Shown piece after piece: positions 8,158 through 16,627 of a DNA stretch of 35,613 nt. Position 1 is the stretch's first letter. Each line of letters opens with the position of its first letter. Below the pieces are notes generated by a model. The model made no database searches. It was not told the origin of the DNA and worked only from the letters and a program-made list of their open reading frames with translations. The stretch is from Bacteroidales bacterium (lineage in GTDB: Bacteria; Bacteroidota; Bacteroidia; Bacteroidales; P3), in the NCBI GenBank assembly GCA_017530105.1, contig JAFXMW010000135.1, forward strand, positions 1 to 35,613, read 5' to 3'. The translations under genes and the position numbers were made by a program.

Positions 8158-8193
8158 TTTTTCACCCAATATAGGTGTTTTTCGCCCAAAATA
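8158..8193. promoter_or_regulatory. Direct repeat pair, candidate LytTR binding site
   Basis: TTTTTCACCCAATATA (8158-8173) and TTTTTCGCCCAAAATA (8178-8193) match at 14 of 16 positions with a 20-base period, about two helical turns. LytTR proteins are known to bind paired direct repeats with about that spacing. The pair lies 20 bases upstream of the LytTR start and 140 bases upstream of fabH. Confidence 0.45.
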
Positions 8194-8332
8194 ACGCCAT
8201 TTAGTCAACATTATTGCGCAAAATGCTAAATTTAACATTAAGGAATGAAACTTTCGTCGTTTCTTTGCAATTTGATTCAAAGAAAAAAAAGGCCGAAAAA
8301 ACCTTTTTAATTAAAGAAACTAAAACTAATTT

Positions 8333-9283
8333 ATGAAGATTATTGGAACCGGTAGCGCTTTGCCTAAGAAAGTCGTGACAAACGACATGCTTACAGAGTT
8401 CTACGACACCAGCGACGAGTGGATACAGGCCCGTACAGGCATTGTAACACGTCGCATCATGACTGACGAAAGCTTATTAGATTTAGCCATCACAGCCGCT
8501 CAACGCGCATTGGAAGCCTCCGGACTGAAGGCGGAGGAGCTTGACTACATTCTTTGTTCGAATGTGAACAACAATTATGTGTTTCCCTCGCTGAGCAGCA
8601 TGGTTCAGGGAAAAATAGGAGCCACCTGCCCCTGTATGGACATTAGGAATGCCTGCGCAGGGTTTGTATATGTGATGGACTTGGCCGACATGTACATAAA
8701 GACCGGCCGTGCAAAGAGAATTCTTCTGCTCACGGCAGAAGAGCCCACCCGTTTCTGCAGCTGGAAACAGAGAGAGACCAGCGTGCTGTTTGGCGACGGA
8801 GCCGCCGCCGCAGTGGTGGAAGAAGGCGGGGAGTATCTGGGCGCCCGAGTGACCACCATCTGCAACACAGAGGTCTTGTACCAACGCAGACGTTTGGAGC
8901 CGACCCCGTTTGAGGTGGAAGGCGTATACATCGACCAGCCCATGGTGATGCAGGGACGCGAAGTGTTCCGCATGGCGGTTACCAATTGCTCGAAAGAGAT
9001 CAGCACCCTGTTGGAAGACACAGGCTACAAGATTGAGGACGTGAAGTTCTTCCTGCTGCACCAAGCCAACATGCGTATCATCAAAGGCATTGAGCAATAT
9101 TTGGGTGGCAAGCCCGAACAGTTCCCGACGACGGTACAGAAATACGGCAACACTTCGTCGGCGAGCATGGCCATATTGCTCGACGAGCTGGTGAGGGAGA
9201 ACCGGATAGAGCGCGACGACCTGCTGGTGATGAGCGGGTTCGGCGCCGGGTTCACCACTGGTAGCTGTATGTTAAAGTATTAA
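8333..9283 (+). CDS. fabH: 3-oxoacyl-ACP synthase III (KAS III)
   Basis: A 316-residue thiolase-fold condensing enzyme. It catalyses the first condensation of an acyl-CoA starter with malonyl-ACP in type II fatty acid synthesis. The FabH triad is visible: Cys108 in RNACAGF, His243 in LLHQAN and Asn273 in YGNTSSAS. The N-terminal DEWIQARTGI motif and the C-terminal GFGAGFTTG are also typical. It opens a run of five fatty-acid synthesis genes on the plus strand. The 194-base region upstream is shared with the divergent LytTR gene; it holds a TTTCTTTGC at 8260-8268 that resembles a weak -7 box. A paralogue in a specialised lipid pathway is possible, since other fabH copies may exist outside the window. 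Confidence 0.9.
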   Translation: MKIIGTGSALPKKVVTNDMLTEFYDTSDEWIQARTGIVTRRIMTDESLLDLAITAAQRALEASGLKAEELDYILCSNVNNNYVFPSLSSMVQGKIGATCPCMDIRNACAGFVYVMDLADMYIKTGRAKRILLLTAEEPTRFCSWKQRETSVLFGDGAAAAVVEEGGEYLGARVTTICNTEVLYQRRRLEPTPFEVEGVYIDQPMVMQGREVFRMAVTNCSKEISTLLEDTGYKIEDVKFFLLHQANMRIIKGIEQYLGGKPEQFPTTVQKYGNTSSASMAILLDELVRENRIERDDLLVMSGFGAGFTTGSCMLKY

Positions 9284-9307
9284 TACCTTATAAAAGGCAT
9301 ACCAAGA

Positions 9308-9323
9308 CGCCGTAGATACGGCG
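9308..9323 (+). other. Stem-loop in fabH-fabF spacer
   Basis: CGCCGT-AGAT-ACGGCG, a perfect 6-base-pair stem with a tetraloop. No T tract follows, so it is unlikely to be a terminator. Confidence 0.6.
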
Positions 9324-9362
9324 AGAATAAAACAAGTTTTATCAACCAAAAAAGAGAACATC

Positions 9363-10604
9363 ATGAATAGAGTATACATCACCGGCCTGGGATGCGTTAC
9401 CCCCCTGGGCAACAACATCGAGGCTTTGTGGAACGGTCTTATCGAAGGCCGCTGCGGAATAGCCCCCATTGCCGCACCTCATAGCGAGGCGCTGCCAATA
9501 CATGTGGCTGCGGAAGTGAAAGATTTCAACCCGGAGGATTTTGACATAGACAAAGGAACCGTGCGCCGCAACGACATGTACACCCTTTTTGCCCTTGCCG
9601 CTGCACATCAAGCTATGACTGACAGCGGGTTGCAGGTAGGGAAGGATGTCGACCCGATGCGCATTGGCTGCACTGTAAGTTCCGGTATCGGAGGCATCAA
9701 GACCTTCAACAACGAGCATACCAAACTGATGGAAGAAGGCACCCGCCGCGTGTCGCCGCATTTCATCCCGATGATGATTGCCAACATTGGTTCGGCCAAT
9801 GTGGCCATTAAGTATAACTGCCAAGGACCTAACCTGCCCGTGGTGACGGCCTGTGCCACCGGCACCAATGCCGTGGGCGAGGCTTACCGCCTGATACGCG
9901 AGGGTCGTGCCGACGCAATGATTTGCGGTGGTGCCGAGAGTGCCATCTGCGACATTGCTCTTGCCGGTTTCAACAACATGAAAGCGTTGACCCAGAACCC
10001 CGACCCGCTGTCGGCATCGGTGCCTTTCGACGCCCGCCGCAAGGGTTTCGTGATGGGCGAAGGCGCCGGCGTGCTGGTGCTGGAGAGCGAAGAGTGCGCC
10101 CGTAAACGCGGAGCCAAGATATACTGCGAGGTGAGCGGATACGGCAACACTTGTGACGCCCACCACTACACAGCTCCCCATCCCGAAGGACGCAACGCCG
10201 CCGAGGCCATCCGTCTGGCCGCCGAGGAGGCAGGGTTCCAGCCTAATGAAAAGATGTATATCAACGCCCACGGCACGAGCACACCACTGAACGACGCCAG
10301 CGAGACAATGGCTATTAAAAAGGCATTGGGCGAGGAGATTGCCCGCAAAGTGGAAATCAGCTCGACCAAATCGATGCTGGGCCACATGCTGGGAGCCGCC
10401 GGAGCTGTAGAACTGATTATCTGCGCCCTGGCCATCAAGAACGGCATTCTGCCCCCGACCATCGGCTACAAGGAGCCCGACCCAGTCTGCGACCTTGACT
10501 ATATTCCCAACACGGCACGCAAGAGCCAAGTAGACATCACGCTGTCGAACTCTTTCGGCTTTGGCGGACAGAACGCCTGCGTGGCACTGAGAAGAGTAAA
10601 ATAA
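9363..10604 (+). CDS. fabF: 3-oxoacyl-ACP synthase II (KAS II)
   Basis: A 413-residue elongating condensing enzyme; the length is normal for FabF. The Cys-His-His set is present: Cys164 in VTACATGTNA, His303 in NAHGTSTPLND and His341 in STKSMLGHMLGAAGAVE, with Lys336. FabF adds two carbons from malonyl-ACP to a growing acyl-ACP. It lies 79 bases after fabH and 78 bases before the FabZ-type gene. The sequence is a standard single-domain FabF without acyltransferase or ACP fusion, so a modular polyketide synthase is ruled out, although a FabF-like polyene enzyme is not excluded. Confidence 0.92.
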   Translation: MNRVYITGLGCVTPLGNNIEALWNGLIEGRCGIAPIAAPHSEALPIHVAAEVKDFNPEDFDIDKGTVRRNDMYTLFALAAAHQAMTDSGLQVGKDVDPMRIGCTVSSGIGGIKTFNNEHTKLMEEGTRRVSPHFIPMMIANIGSANVAIKYNCQGPNLPVVTACATGTNAVGEAYRLIREGRADAMICGGAESAICDIALAGFNNMKALTQNPDPLSASVPFDARRKGFVMGEGAGVLVLESEECARKRGAKIYCEVSGYGNTCDAHHYTAPHPEGRNAAEAIRLAAEEAGFQPNEKMYINAHGTSTPLNDASETMAIKKALGEEIARKVEISSTKSMLGHMLGAAGAVELIICALAIKNGILPPTIGYKEPDPVCDLDYIPNTARKSQVDITLSNSFGFGGQNACVALRRVK

Positions 10605-10612
10605 ACTGTGAA

Positions 10613-10641
10613 GGGTTGCCCCGGAGCCCCCGAGGCAACCC
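10613..10641 (+). other. Stem-loop in fabF-fabZ spacer
   Basis: GGGTTGCC (10613-10620) pairs perfectly with GGCAACCC (10634-10641), with a further CGG/CCG pairing inside the loop. It lies 8 bases after the fabF stop and could attenuate or protect the transcript. Confidence 0.65.
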
Positions 10642-10682
10642 CATAAAAACCCATTGCACACACAAACAAAAAGCGAATAATC

Positions 10683-11102
10683 ATGATGACAAGAGAAGAA
10701 ATAAAAGAATTCCTGCCCCACCGCGAGCCGATGCTGTTGGTGGATGACATGGAGATGGAAGGCGACATGGCCATATCTCACTACCACGTGCGTGGAGACG
10801 AGTTTTTCCTGCAAGGGCATTTCCCCGGCAACCCGATAGTGCCGGGAGTCATCCTGTGCGAAATTATGGGACAGTCGTCGGCCATTTTGGTGCTTGACGA
10901 TCTGAAGAACCGACTGACACTGTACAGCGGACTGAACGACGTGCGTTTCCGCCAGCCTGTACATCCGGGCGACACCATCACCGTGAAAGCCCGCATCACC
11001 GCCCGCAAAGGCCTTATCTTCTTTGTAGATGCCACCGCTTACGTAGACGACAAAGTGGCTTGCAAAGGGAAACTGTCGTTTGTGCTGGTAGACAAAGAAT
11101 AA
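10683..11102 (+). CDS. fabZ: 3-hydroxyacyl-ACP dehydratase, FabZ type
   Basis: A 139-residue hot-dog-fold dehydratase that removes water from 3-hydroxyacyl-ACP. The catalytic motif is clear: GHFPGNPIVPGVILCEIMGQ with His45 and Glu59 (numbered from the second ATG). The opening FLPHREPMLLVDDM is the usual FabZ start. Two ATGs stand in tandem at 10683 and 10686 and either could be used. The size fits FabZ rather than FabA (about 170 residues), so isomerase activity is not expected. It lies between the KAS II gene and the reductase gene, consistent with one elongation-cycle operon. Confidence 0.88.
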   Translation: MMTREEIKEFLPHREPMLLVDDMEMEGDMAISHYHVRGDEFFLQGHFPGNPIVPGVILCEIMGQSSAILVLDDLKNRLTLYSGLNDVRFRQPVHPGDTITVKARITARKGLIFFVDATAYVDDKVACKGKLSFVLVDKE

Positions 11103-11113
11103 ATGCAACAAAG

Positions 11114-11139
11114 CGCACAATAAAAAAGGACTTTGTGCG
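11114..11139 (+). other. First stem-loop in fabZ-fabG spacer
   Basis: CGCACAA (11114-11120) pairs with TTGTGCG (11133-11139) across a 12-base A-rich loop, 11 bases after the fabZ stop. Confidence 0.5.
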
Positions 11140-11153
11140 TTGTGAAAAATAAT

Positions 11154-11181
11154 ATGGAAAAGCCAAAGTGGCTTTATCCAT
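11154..11181 (+). other. Second stem-loop in fabZ-fabG spacer
   Basis: ATGGAAAAGCCA (11154-11165) pairs with TGGCTTTATCCAT (11169-11181) with one bulged base and a 3-base loop. It lies 28 bases before the chosen fabG start, where it could affect initiation. Confidence 0.6.
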
Positions 11182-11209
11182 ACAACAATTAACGAACAAC
11201 ACTGTAAAA

Positions 11210-11956
11210 ATGAATCTGTTAGAAAACAAAATAGCCCTTATTACAGGTGCAGCGCGCGGCATAGGCCGCCGCACGGCAGAACTTTTTGCCGAAGAGGGAG
11301 CCACAGTGATAGTGACTGACTTGAAAGAGACCGAAAGCAGCATAGAGCTGATGAAGAAACTGAAGGACATCAATCCGAATTGTGCCTTCTACACCGCCAA
11401 TGCCGCCGACTGGGAGCAGACCGAGGCTTTAGCCAAGACAGTTATTGACACCTTCGGCCGCGTGGACGCCATTGTGAACAATGCCGGTATCACCCGCGAC
11501 AACTTGTTGCTGCGCATGACCCCCGAAGACTGGGATTTGGTTATCCAGATAAACCTGCGCTCGGTGTTCAACTACTGCAAGGCTTTCATCCCCTACATGA
11601 TGAAGAAACGCAGCGGTAGCATTATCAACACCAGTTCGGTGGTGGGAGTGAACGGCAATGGTGGCCAGTGCAACTATTCGGCAGCCAAGGCCGGCATTAT
11701 CGGTTTCACCAAATCGTTTGCCCAGGAGTTTGGTTCGCGCAACATCCGTTGCAACGCCATTGCTCCCGGTTTCATCCAGACAGCAATGACCGATGCCATT
11801 CCCGACGAAGCACGCAAGAAATGGCTTGATGACATACCCATGCACCGTGCAGGCACCGAACTGGATGTGGCCCGAGTGAGCCTCTTCCTCGCCTCTGACT
11901 TGTCGGAATATGTCACCGGACAGGTAATCTGCATTGACGGAGGTATCAGCTTATAA
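11210..11956 (+). CDS. fabG: 3-oxoacyl-ACP reductase
   Basis: A 248-residue short-chain dehydrogenase that reduces 3-oxoacyl-ACP with NADPH. It shows the TGAARGIG cofactor motif (12-19), NNAG (90-93), and the catalytic Ser143, Tyr156 and Lys160 in SVVGVNGNGGQCNYSAAK. The ATG at 11210 was chosen because it gives the normal FabG N-terminus (NKIALITGAARGIG). An in-frame ATG at 11168 would add 14 residues with no counterpart in the family and would place the start inside the spacer hairpin. It follows the dehydratase gene and precedes the malonyltransferase gene on the same strand. Confidence 0.92.
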   Translation: MNLLENKIALITGAARGIGRRTAELFAEEGATVIVTDLKETESSIELMKKLKDINPNCAFYTANAADWEQTEALAKTVIDTFGRVDAIVNNAGITRDNLLLRMTPEDWDLVIQINLRSVFNYCKAFIPYMMKKRSGSIINTSSVVGVNGNGGQCNYSAAKAGIIGFTKSFAQEFGSRNIRCNAIAPGFIQTAMTDAIPDEARKKWLDDIPMHRAGTELDVARVSLFLASDLSEYVTGQVICIDGGISL

Positions 11957-11967
11957 TCGACACAAAA

Positions 11968-11995
11968 AGCGTATGCCCTGCAGAGGCAATACGCT
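11968..11995 (+). other. Stem-loop in fabG-fabD spacer
   Basis: AGCGTATGCC (11968-11977) pairs with GGCAATACGCT (11985-11995) with one bulged A and a 7-base loop. No T tract follows. Confidence 0.6.
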
Positions 11996-12016
11996 GAGAA
12001 CTAAAAACAACTATAC

Positions 12017-12901
12017 ATGAAAGCATACGTATTTCCCGGACAGGGAGCCCAGTTTGTGGGCATGGGAAAGGATTTATACGAAAACAACGAACACTGCCGC
12101 GATCTTTTTGAACGCGCCAACGAGATAATAGGGTTCCGAATCACCGACATGATGTTTGCCGGCACTCCCGAGGATTTGAAGCAGACCAAAGTCACACAGC
12201 CCGCTATATTTCTTCATTCCGTAATTCTTGCCACCTATATGGGCAGTGAATTCATGCCCGACATGGTGGGAGGCCACTCGCTGGGAGAGTTCAGCGCATT
12301 GGTGGCCACGGGAGCCATGGACTTTGAAGACGGCTTGAGACTGGTGATAGCCCGTGCCAACGCCATGCAGCGTTGTTGCGAGATGCAACCGTCGACCATG
12401 GCTGCCATCCTGAAACTGGACGACAAGACAGTGGAGGATGTGTGCGCCGAGGTTACCGCAGGGGGCAACGTGGTGGTTGCCGCCAACTACAACACTCCCG
12501 GCCAGCTGGTAATCAGCGGCACCATGGAAGGTGTGGCACAAGCCTGCGAAAAGGTGAAAGAACTGAAAGGCCGTGCCGTACCCCTGGCAGTGGGCGGAGC
12601 ATTCCACAGTCCCTTGATGGAACCCGCCCGCGTGGAACTGGCCGAAGCCATTGAGCGTACCCAATTCCATACGCCCATCTGTCCGTGCTATCAGAACGTG
12701 TGTGCCACGCCTGTGGACAATCCCGACCAGATAAAACGCAATCTGGTGTTGCAGCTCACCTCGCCGGTGCGCTGGACCGCCACAGTGCAGAACATGATAG
12801 CCAACGGCGCCACCGAATTTATCGAGGTGGGACCGGGAACGGCCTTGCAGGGAATGGTGAAGCGCATCAGCCCCGAGACCGACGCCCATTCGGCCTATTG
12901 A
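12017..12901 (+). CDS. fabD: Malonyl-CoA:ACP transacylase
   Basis: A 294-residue acyltransferase that loads malonyl groups onto acyl carrier protein. It shows the start YVFPGQGAQFVGMGKDLY, the nucleophile Ser88 in GGHSLGEFSAL, and His197 in GAFHSPLM. The length is close to E. coli FabD (309 residues). Its presence implies that the run works on ACP-bound, malonyl-extended chains and not only on CoA esters. A hairpin with a T/C-rich tail follows and probably marks the end of the fab portion of the transcript. Confidence 0.92.
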   Translation: MKAYVFPGQGAQFVGMGKDLYENNEHCRDLFERANEIIGFRITDMMFAGTPEDLKQTKVTQPAIFLHSVILATYMGSEFMPDMVGGHSLGEFSALVATGAMDFEDGLRLVIARANAMQRCCEMQPSTMAAILKLDDKTVEDVCAEVTAGGNVVVAANYNTPGQLVISGTMEGVAQACEKVKELKGRAVPLAVGGAFHSPLMEPARVELAEAIERTQFHTPICPCYQNVCATPVDNPDQIKRNLVLQLTSPVRWTATVQNMIANGATEFIEVGPGTALQGMVKRISPETDAHSAY

Positions 12902-12966
12902 AAGCAGAAAAAAGCATTGCCGTCTACTCATCGATGCACAATGCAACACATTGATACACTGCGGTG

Positions 12967-13000
12967 AAGGGAAACGCAACCACTGCGTTTTCCTTCCCTT
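12967..13000 (+). terminator. Possible terminator or attenuator between fabD and etfB
   Basis: GGGAAACGCA (12969-12978) pairs with TGCGTTTTCC (12984-12993) through one G-T pair, with a 5-base loop and a T/C-rich tail. The 143-base fabD-etfB spacer is the longest in the run, so a separate etfB promoter is possible, but I see no clear TAnnTTTG box there. Confidence 0.5.
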
Positions 13001-13044
13001 AGTTAAAAAGACACCAAAAAATTGAAATATAAAAGAATATAAAT

Positions 13045-13848
13045 ATGAGTATAAAAATCGTTGTATTGGCCAAGCAGGTACCCGACACCCGCAATGTCGG
13101 TCCCGAGGCCATGACCCCCGAGGGGACAATCAACCGTTCTGCCCTACCCGCAGTATACAATCCCGAAGATCTCAATGCCCTTGAGATGGCACTGAGAGTG
13201 AAGGAGCTGCTGCCGGGTTCCACCGTCACGGTGGTTACCATGGGACCTCCCCGCGCCGAGGAGATCATCCGCGAAGCCATCTACCGCGGAGCCGACGACG
13301 GCTTTGTGCTGTCCGACCGCCGCTTTGCAGGTGCCGACACACTGGCCACCTCCTACGCCATTTCGTGCGCCGTGAAGCGTCTCGGACACGTTGACATCGT
13401 TTTCGGCGGTCGTCAGGCCATCGACGGCGACACCGCACAGGTGGGACCCCAAGTGGCCGAAAAAATGGACATTCCGCAAATCACCTATGCCGAAGAACTG
13501 GTGAGCGTTAGCGAAAAAGAAATCCGCATCAAACGTCGCCTGTCCAACGGCACCGAAGTGGTGGAAGCCCCCCTGCCCGTATTGGTAACCGTGTGCGGAA
13601 GCGCCCCACGTCCCCGTTTCCGTCATGCACACCTGCTGCTGCAGAACCGTCACCTTGAAATACCCGTGTGGACTGCCGACGATGTAAATCCCGACTTCGA
13701 CCGTCTCGGACTCTCCGGCTCCCCCACCAAGGTGAAAAAAGTGGACAGCGTGGTGCTGACCCAGAAAGACAACATCTGCGTCGAGAACACACAGGAAGCC
13801 CTCAACAGCCTCATTTCAAATCTTGTTACCAACCATATCATCGGATAA
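13045..13848 (+). CDS. etfB: Electron transfer flavoprotein beta subunit
   Basis: A 267-residue ETF beta subunit (family usually 250-265). It opens IKIVVLAKQVPDT, then NPEDLNALEMALRVKE and the nucleotide-binding GRQAIDGDTAQVGPQ. The last two motifs resemble those of ETFs paired with butyryl-CoA dehydrogenase in anaerobes, where beta can bind NADH; whether this protein bifurcates electrons cannot be decided by eye. It is followed after 3 bases by etfA and then by an acyl-CoA dehydrogenase, the standard partner, so the three gene products probably form one redox unit in the cytoplasm. Confidence 0.9.
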   Translation: MSIKIVVLAKQVPDTRNVGPEAMTPEGTINRSALPAVYNPEDLNALEMALRVKELLPGSTVTVVTMGPPRAEEIIREAIYRGADDGFVLSDRRFAGADTLATSYAISCAVKRLGHVDIVFGGRQAIDGDTAQVGPQVAEKMDIPQITYAEELVSVSEKEIRIKRRLSNGTEVVEAPLPVLVTVCGSAPRPRFRHAHLLLQNRHLEIPVWTADDVNPDFDRLGLSGSPTKVKKVDSVVLTQKDNICVENTQEALNSLISNLVTNHIIG

Positions 13849-13851
13849 GAC

Positions 13852-14874
13852 ATGAACAGCATACTTGTATACATAGAAATCAACGAATCAGGCCGAGTGG
13901 CCGATGTGAGCCTTGAACTCTGTTCGAAAGGCCGTCGCTTGGCCGACCGACTGGGAGGCGAGCTCGAAGCCATCGTGGCAGGAAGCAACCTTGCCGACCT
14001 CGAGCAACAGTTATACCCTTATGGTGTCGATACCATCTTATATGCCAACGACCCGCGACTGTCGCCCTACCGCACACTGCCTCATTTCAGCATTGTGGAC
14101 GGCATCATCCGCGAGCGTCAGCCCGAGGTGGTACTTTACGGAGCCACCAGTGTGGGACGCGACCTTGCACCCCGCATTGCATCGCATCTGCGCTGCGGTC
14201 TCACCGCCGACTGCACAGCCCTTGAAATCGGCGACCACACCGACGCCAAAACAGGCAAAGACTATCACGACATCCTCTATCAGATACGTCCTGCCTTCGG
14301 TGGCAACATTGTGGCCACCATTGTCAGCCCCGAGACCCGTCCCCAGATGGCCACCGTGCGCGAAGGCGTGATGCGCAAAGAGGTAATCGACGAGAACCGC
14401 AAAGGTACCGTTGTCAACCTCGACGCCAACAAATACCTGCGCAACGAAGACGACTGCCTGAAAGTAATCAGCCGTCAGATTGACCCGCAGGGCGTGGACA
14501 TCAAGGGAGCCTCCATCATTGTTGCCGGAGGCTACGGCATGGGCAGCCGCGAGAACTTCGAGATGCTCTACAAGTTCGCCAACATGATTGGTGGCGAAGT
14601 GGGAGCCAGCCGTGCCGCCGTCGACGCCGGTTTCTGCGACAACGATCGCCAGATTGGCCAGACCGGTGTTACCGTACGTCCCAAACTCTACATAGCCTGT
14701 GGCATTTCGGGTGCCGTTCAGCACCGCGTGGGCATGGAGCAGTCGGGTCAAATCATCTCCATCAACACCGACCCCGACGCACCCATCAACGCCATAGCCG
14801 ACTACACCATCATTGGTGACGTCTGCGAGGTAATCCCCCGTCTGATGAACGCCTACCAGTCGTGCAAGCAATAA
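13852..14874 (+). CDS. etfA: Electron transfer flavoprotein alpha subunit
   Basis: A 340-residue ETF alpha subunit. The C-terminal FAD-binding domain is clear: GGEVGASRAAVDAGF, QIGQTGVTVRPKLYIACGIS, GAVQHRVGM and INTDPDAPINAIADYTIIGD. The gene begins 3 bases after etfB, so translation is probably coupled. ETF shuttles electrons between acyl-CoA dehydrogenases and other carriers. No extra N-terminal ferredoxin domain is present. The 75-base spacer after it is AT-rich and holds two copies of TTTTTAGTTT. Confidence 0.92.
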   Translation: MNSILVYIEINESGRVADVSLELCSKGRRLADRLGGELEAIVAGSNLADLEQQLYPYGVDTILYANDPRLSPYRTLPHFSIVDGIIRERQPEVVLYGATSVGRDLAPRIASHLRCGLTADCTALEIGDHTDAKTGKDYHDILYQIRPAFGGNIVATIVSPETRPQMATVREGVMRKEVIDENRKGTVVNLDANKYLRNEDDCLKVISRQIDPQGVDIKGASIIVAGGYGMGSRENFEMLYKFANMIGGEVGASRAAVDAGFCDNDRQIGQTGVTVRPKLYIACGISGAVQHRVGMEQSGQIISINTDPDAPINAIADYTIIGDVCEVIPRLMNAYQSCKQ

Positions 14875-14949
14875 CGGATAAGTAAATTGAAAAATTGAAG
14901 TGTCAACTATTTCAGTTTTTAGTTTATAGTTTTTTAGTTTAAAAGAACC

Positions 14950-16623
14950 ATGAATTATTACAGCGATAACGAAAGCTTGAAGTTCTACCTTCAGCACCCC
15001 GACATAGAAAAGATAGCCACCCTCCGCGAGAACAACTTCGAAGAGGCCGGCCAATACCCCGACGCCCCCGCCAACGTGCAGGAAGCTGTGGAAGGCTACC
15101 AGCATGTTATGGACCTGATAGGCGAAATTGCCGGTGAAGTGATTGCCCCCAATGCCGCCGAGGTCGACGCCGAAGGTCCCCAAGTGGTGAACGGCCGCGT
15201 GGTCTATGCAAAAGGCACCCAGCAAAACCACGACACCCTCACCCAGTCCGGACTATACGGCATCAAACAACGCCGCAAATACAACGGACTCAACATGCCC
15301 GGCACCGTAACCACCATGGCCGGCGAAATCGTCGCCCGTGCCGATGTCGGCTTTGCAACCATTTGGATGCTTCAGGACTGCGCCGACACCATCGAGGACT
15401 TTGCCTCCGAAGCCATCAAGGACAAATACCTCCCCCGCATCTATCAGGGAGCCACCTGCAGCATGGACCTCACCGAACCCGACGCCGGTTCCGACCTCCA
15501 GTCCGTGCGTTTGAAAGCCACATTCGATGAAACTGCCAACTGCTGGCGGCTGAACGGTGTGAAACGATTCATCACCAACGGCGACGCCGACATCCACCTG
15601 GTCCTGGCCCGCTCCGAAGAGGGCACCACCGACGGACGCGGACTCTCCTACTTCGTCTACGACCGTGCCGACGGAGGTCTCACCGTGCGCCGCATCGAGC
15701 ACAAAATGGGCATCATCGGCTCCCCCACCGCCGAACTGGTCTTCACCAACGCCCCCTGCCAACTGGTGGGCGAACGCCGCCTGGGACTCATCAAATACAC
15801 CATGTCGCTCATGAACGGAGCCCGTCTCGGAGTGGGAGCACAGGCTGTGGGTCTTTGCGAAGCGGCCTGCCGCGAAGCTGTGGACTATGCCGCCGCCCGC
15901 GAACAGTTCGGCAAGACCATCGACCAGATGATTCCCGTCCAGGACATCCTCCACACCATGCGCGCACGCACCGACGCCGTGCGGTCGCTCCTCTACGAAA
16001 CCGCCCGACAGGTCGACCTCGCCAACTGCTACGACCGTCTCTCCAAAATCCGTCCTCTCAGCGGCGACGAACGTCAAGCCATGAAGACAGCCCTGCGCAA
16101 CGCCGACTGCCTCACCCCCATCACCAAACTCATGGCCAGCGAATACTCCAACCAAAACGCCTACGACTGCATCCAGGTGCACGGCGGCAGCGGATTCATG
16201 AAAGAATACACCTGCGAACGGCTCTACCGCGACGCCCGAATCCTCAGCATTTACGAAGGCACCTCACAGCTCCAAGTGGTGGCCGCCACCAAAGGCATTA
16301 GCAACGGCAACTATCTGAAACGAATAGCCGACTACGACGCCATGCCCATCAGCGAAGAACTTACGCCCCTGCGCGAAGTCCTGCGCCAGATGACCACCGA
16401 CTACCAAGCCATGCACACCCAGCTCACCGTCGACGGTGCGGGCGAGGCCTTCGAACACCATGTGCGCCGCTTAGCGGAAAGTCTTGCCTACATAATCATG
16501 AGCTACCTGCTGCTGCTCGATGCCGAACGAGACCGCAAATACCTCGACTCCTGCCGCCGCATCATCGCCATCGGACGTGCCGAAATGGCCAAACACCAAT
16601 GCGCAATCAACTGCACATTGTAA
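14950..16623 (+). CDS. Acyl-CoA dehydrogenase family protein
   Basis: A 557-residue flavoenzyme, longer than the 380-residue core family because of an N-terminal extension of about 40 residues and a C-terminal extension of about 100. FAD and substrate motifs are visible: MDLTEPDAGSDL (172-183), RFITNGD (206-212), AREQFGKTI (316-324), HGGSGFMKEY (411-420) and the catalytic Glu436 in IYEGTSQ. It interconverts saturated and 2,3-unsaturated acyl thioesters with ETF as partner. The run has no enoyl-ACP reductase gene, so it may act in the reducing direction; that is inference. Butyryl-CoA dehydrogenase in fermentation is the main alternative. Confidence 0.88.
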   Translation: MNYYSDNESLKFYLQHPDIEKIATLRENNFEEAGQYPDAPANVQEAVEGYQHVMDLIGEIAGEVIAPNAAEVDAEGPQVVNGRVVYAKGTQQNHDTLTQSGLYGIKQRRKYNGLNMPGTVTTMAGEIVARADVGFATIWMLQDCADTIEDFASEAIKDKYLPRIYQGATCSMDLTEPDAGSDLQSVRLKATFDETANCWRLNGVKRFITNGDADIHLVLARSEEGTTDGRGLSYFVYDRADGGLTVRRIEHKMGIIGSPTAELVFTNAPCQLVGERRLGLIKYTMSLMNGARLGVGAQAVGLCEAACREAVDYAAAREQFGKTIDQMIPVQDILHTMRARTDAVRSLLYETARQVDLANCYDRLSKIRPLSGDERQAMKTALRNADCLTPITKLMASEYSNQNAYDCIQVHGGSGFMKEYTCERLYRDARILSIYEGTSQLQVVAATKGISNGNYLKRIADYDAMPISEELTPLREVLRQMTTDYQAMHTQLTVDGAGEAFEHHVRRLAESLAYIIMSYLLLLDAERDRKYLDSCRRIIAIGRAEMAKHQCAINCTL

Positions 16624-16627
16624 CTTT

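Noticed and set aside
6928-8260. Repeated word TTTAACAT near 7000, 7027, 8151 and 8231
   Set aside because: The spacers are AT-rich and the word is short; spacing is irregular, so chance is likely.
9342-11120. A 592-codon minus-strand frame opposite fabF and fabZ
   Set aside because: It is a mirror of two well-supported genes, with His/Gln/Val-rich composition and no domain; similar frames occur opposite fabD, etfA, the dehydrogenase and TamB.
11168-11209. Longer 5' end for fabG
   Set aside because: The extra 14 residues have no FabG counterpart and the start codon falls in a stable hairpin.
14914-14940. Two copies of TTTTTAGTTT before the acyl-CoA dehydrogenase gene
   Set aside because: They look like simple AT-rich sequence with no promoter consensus or strong fold.
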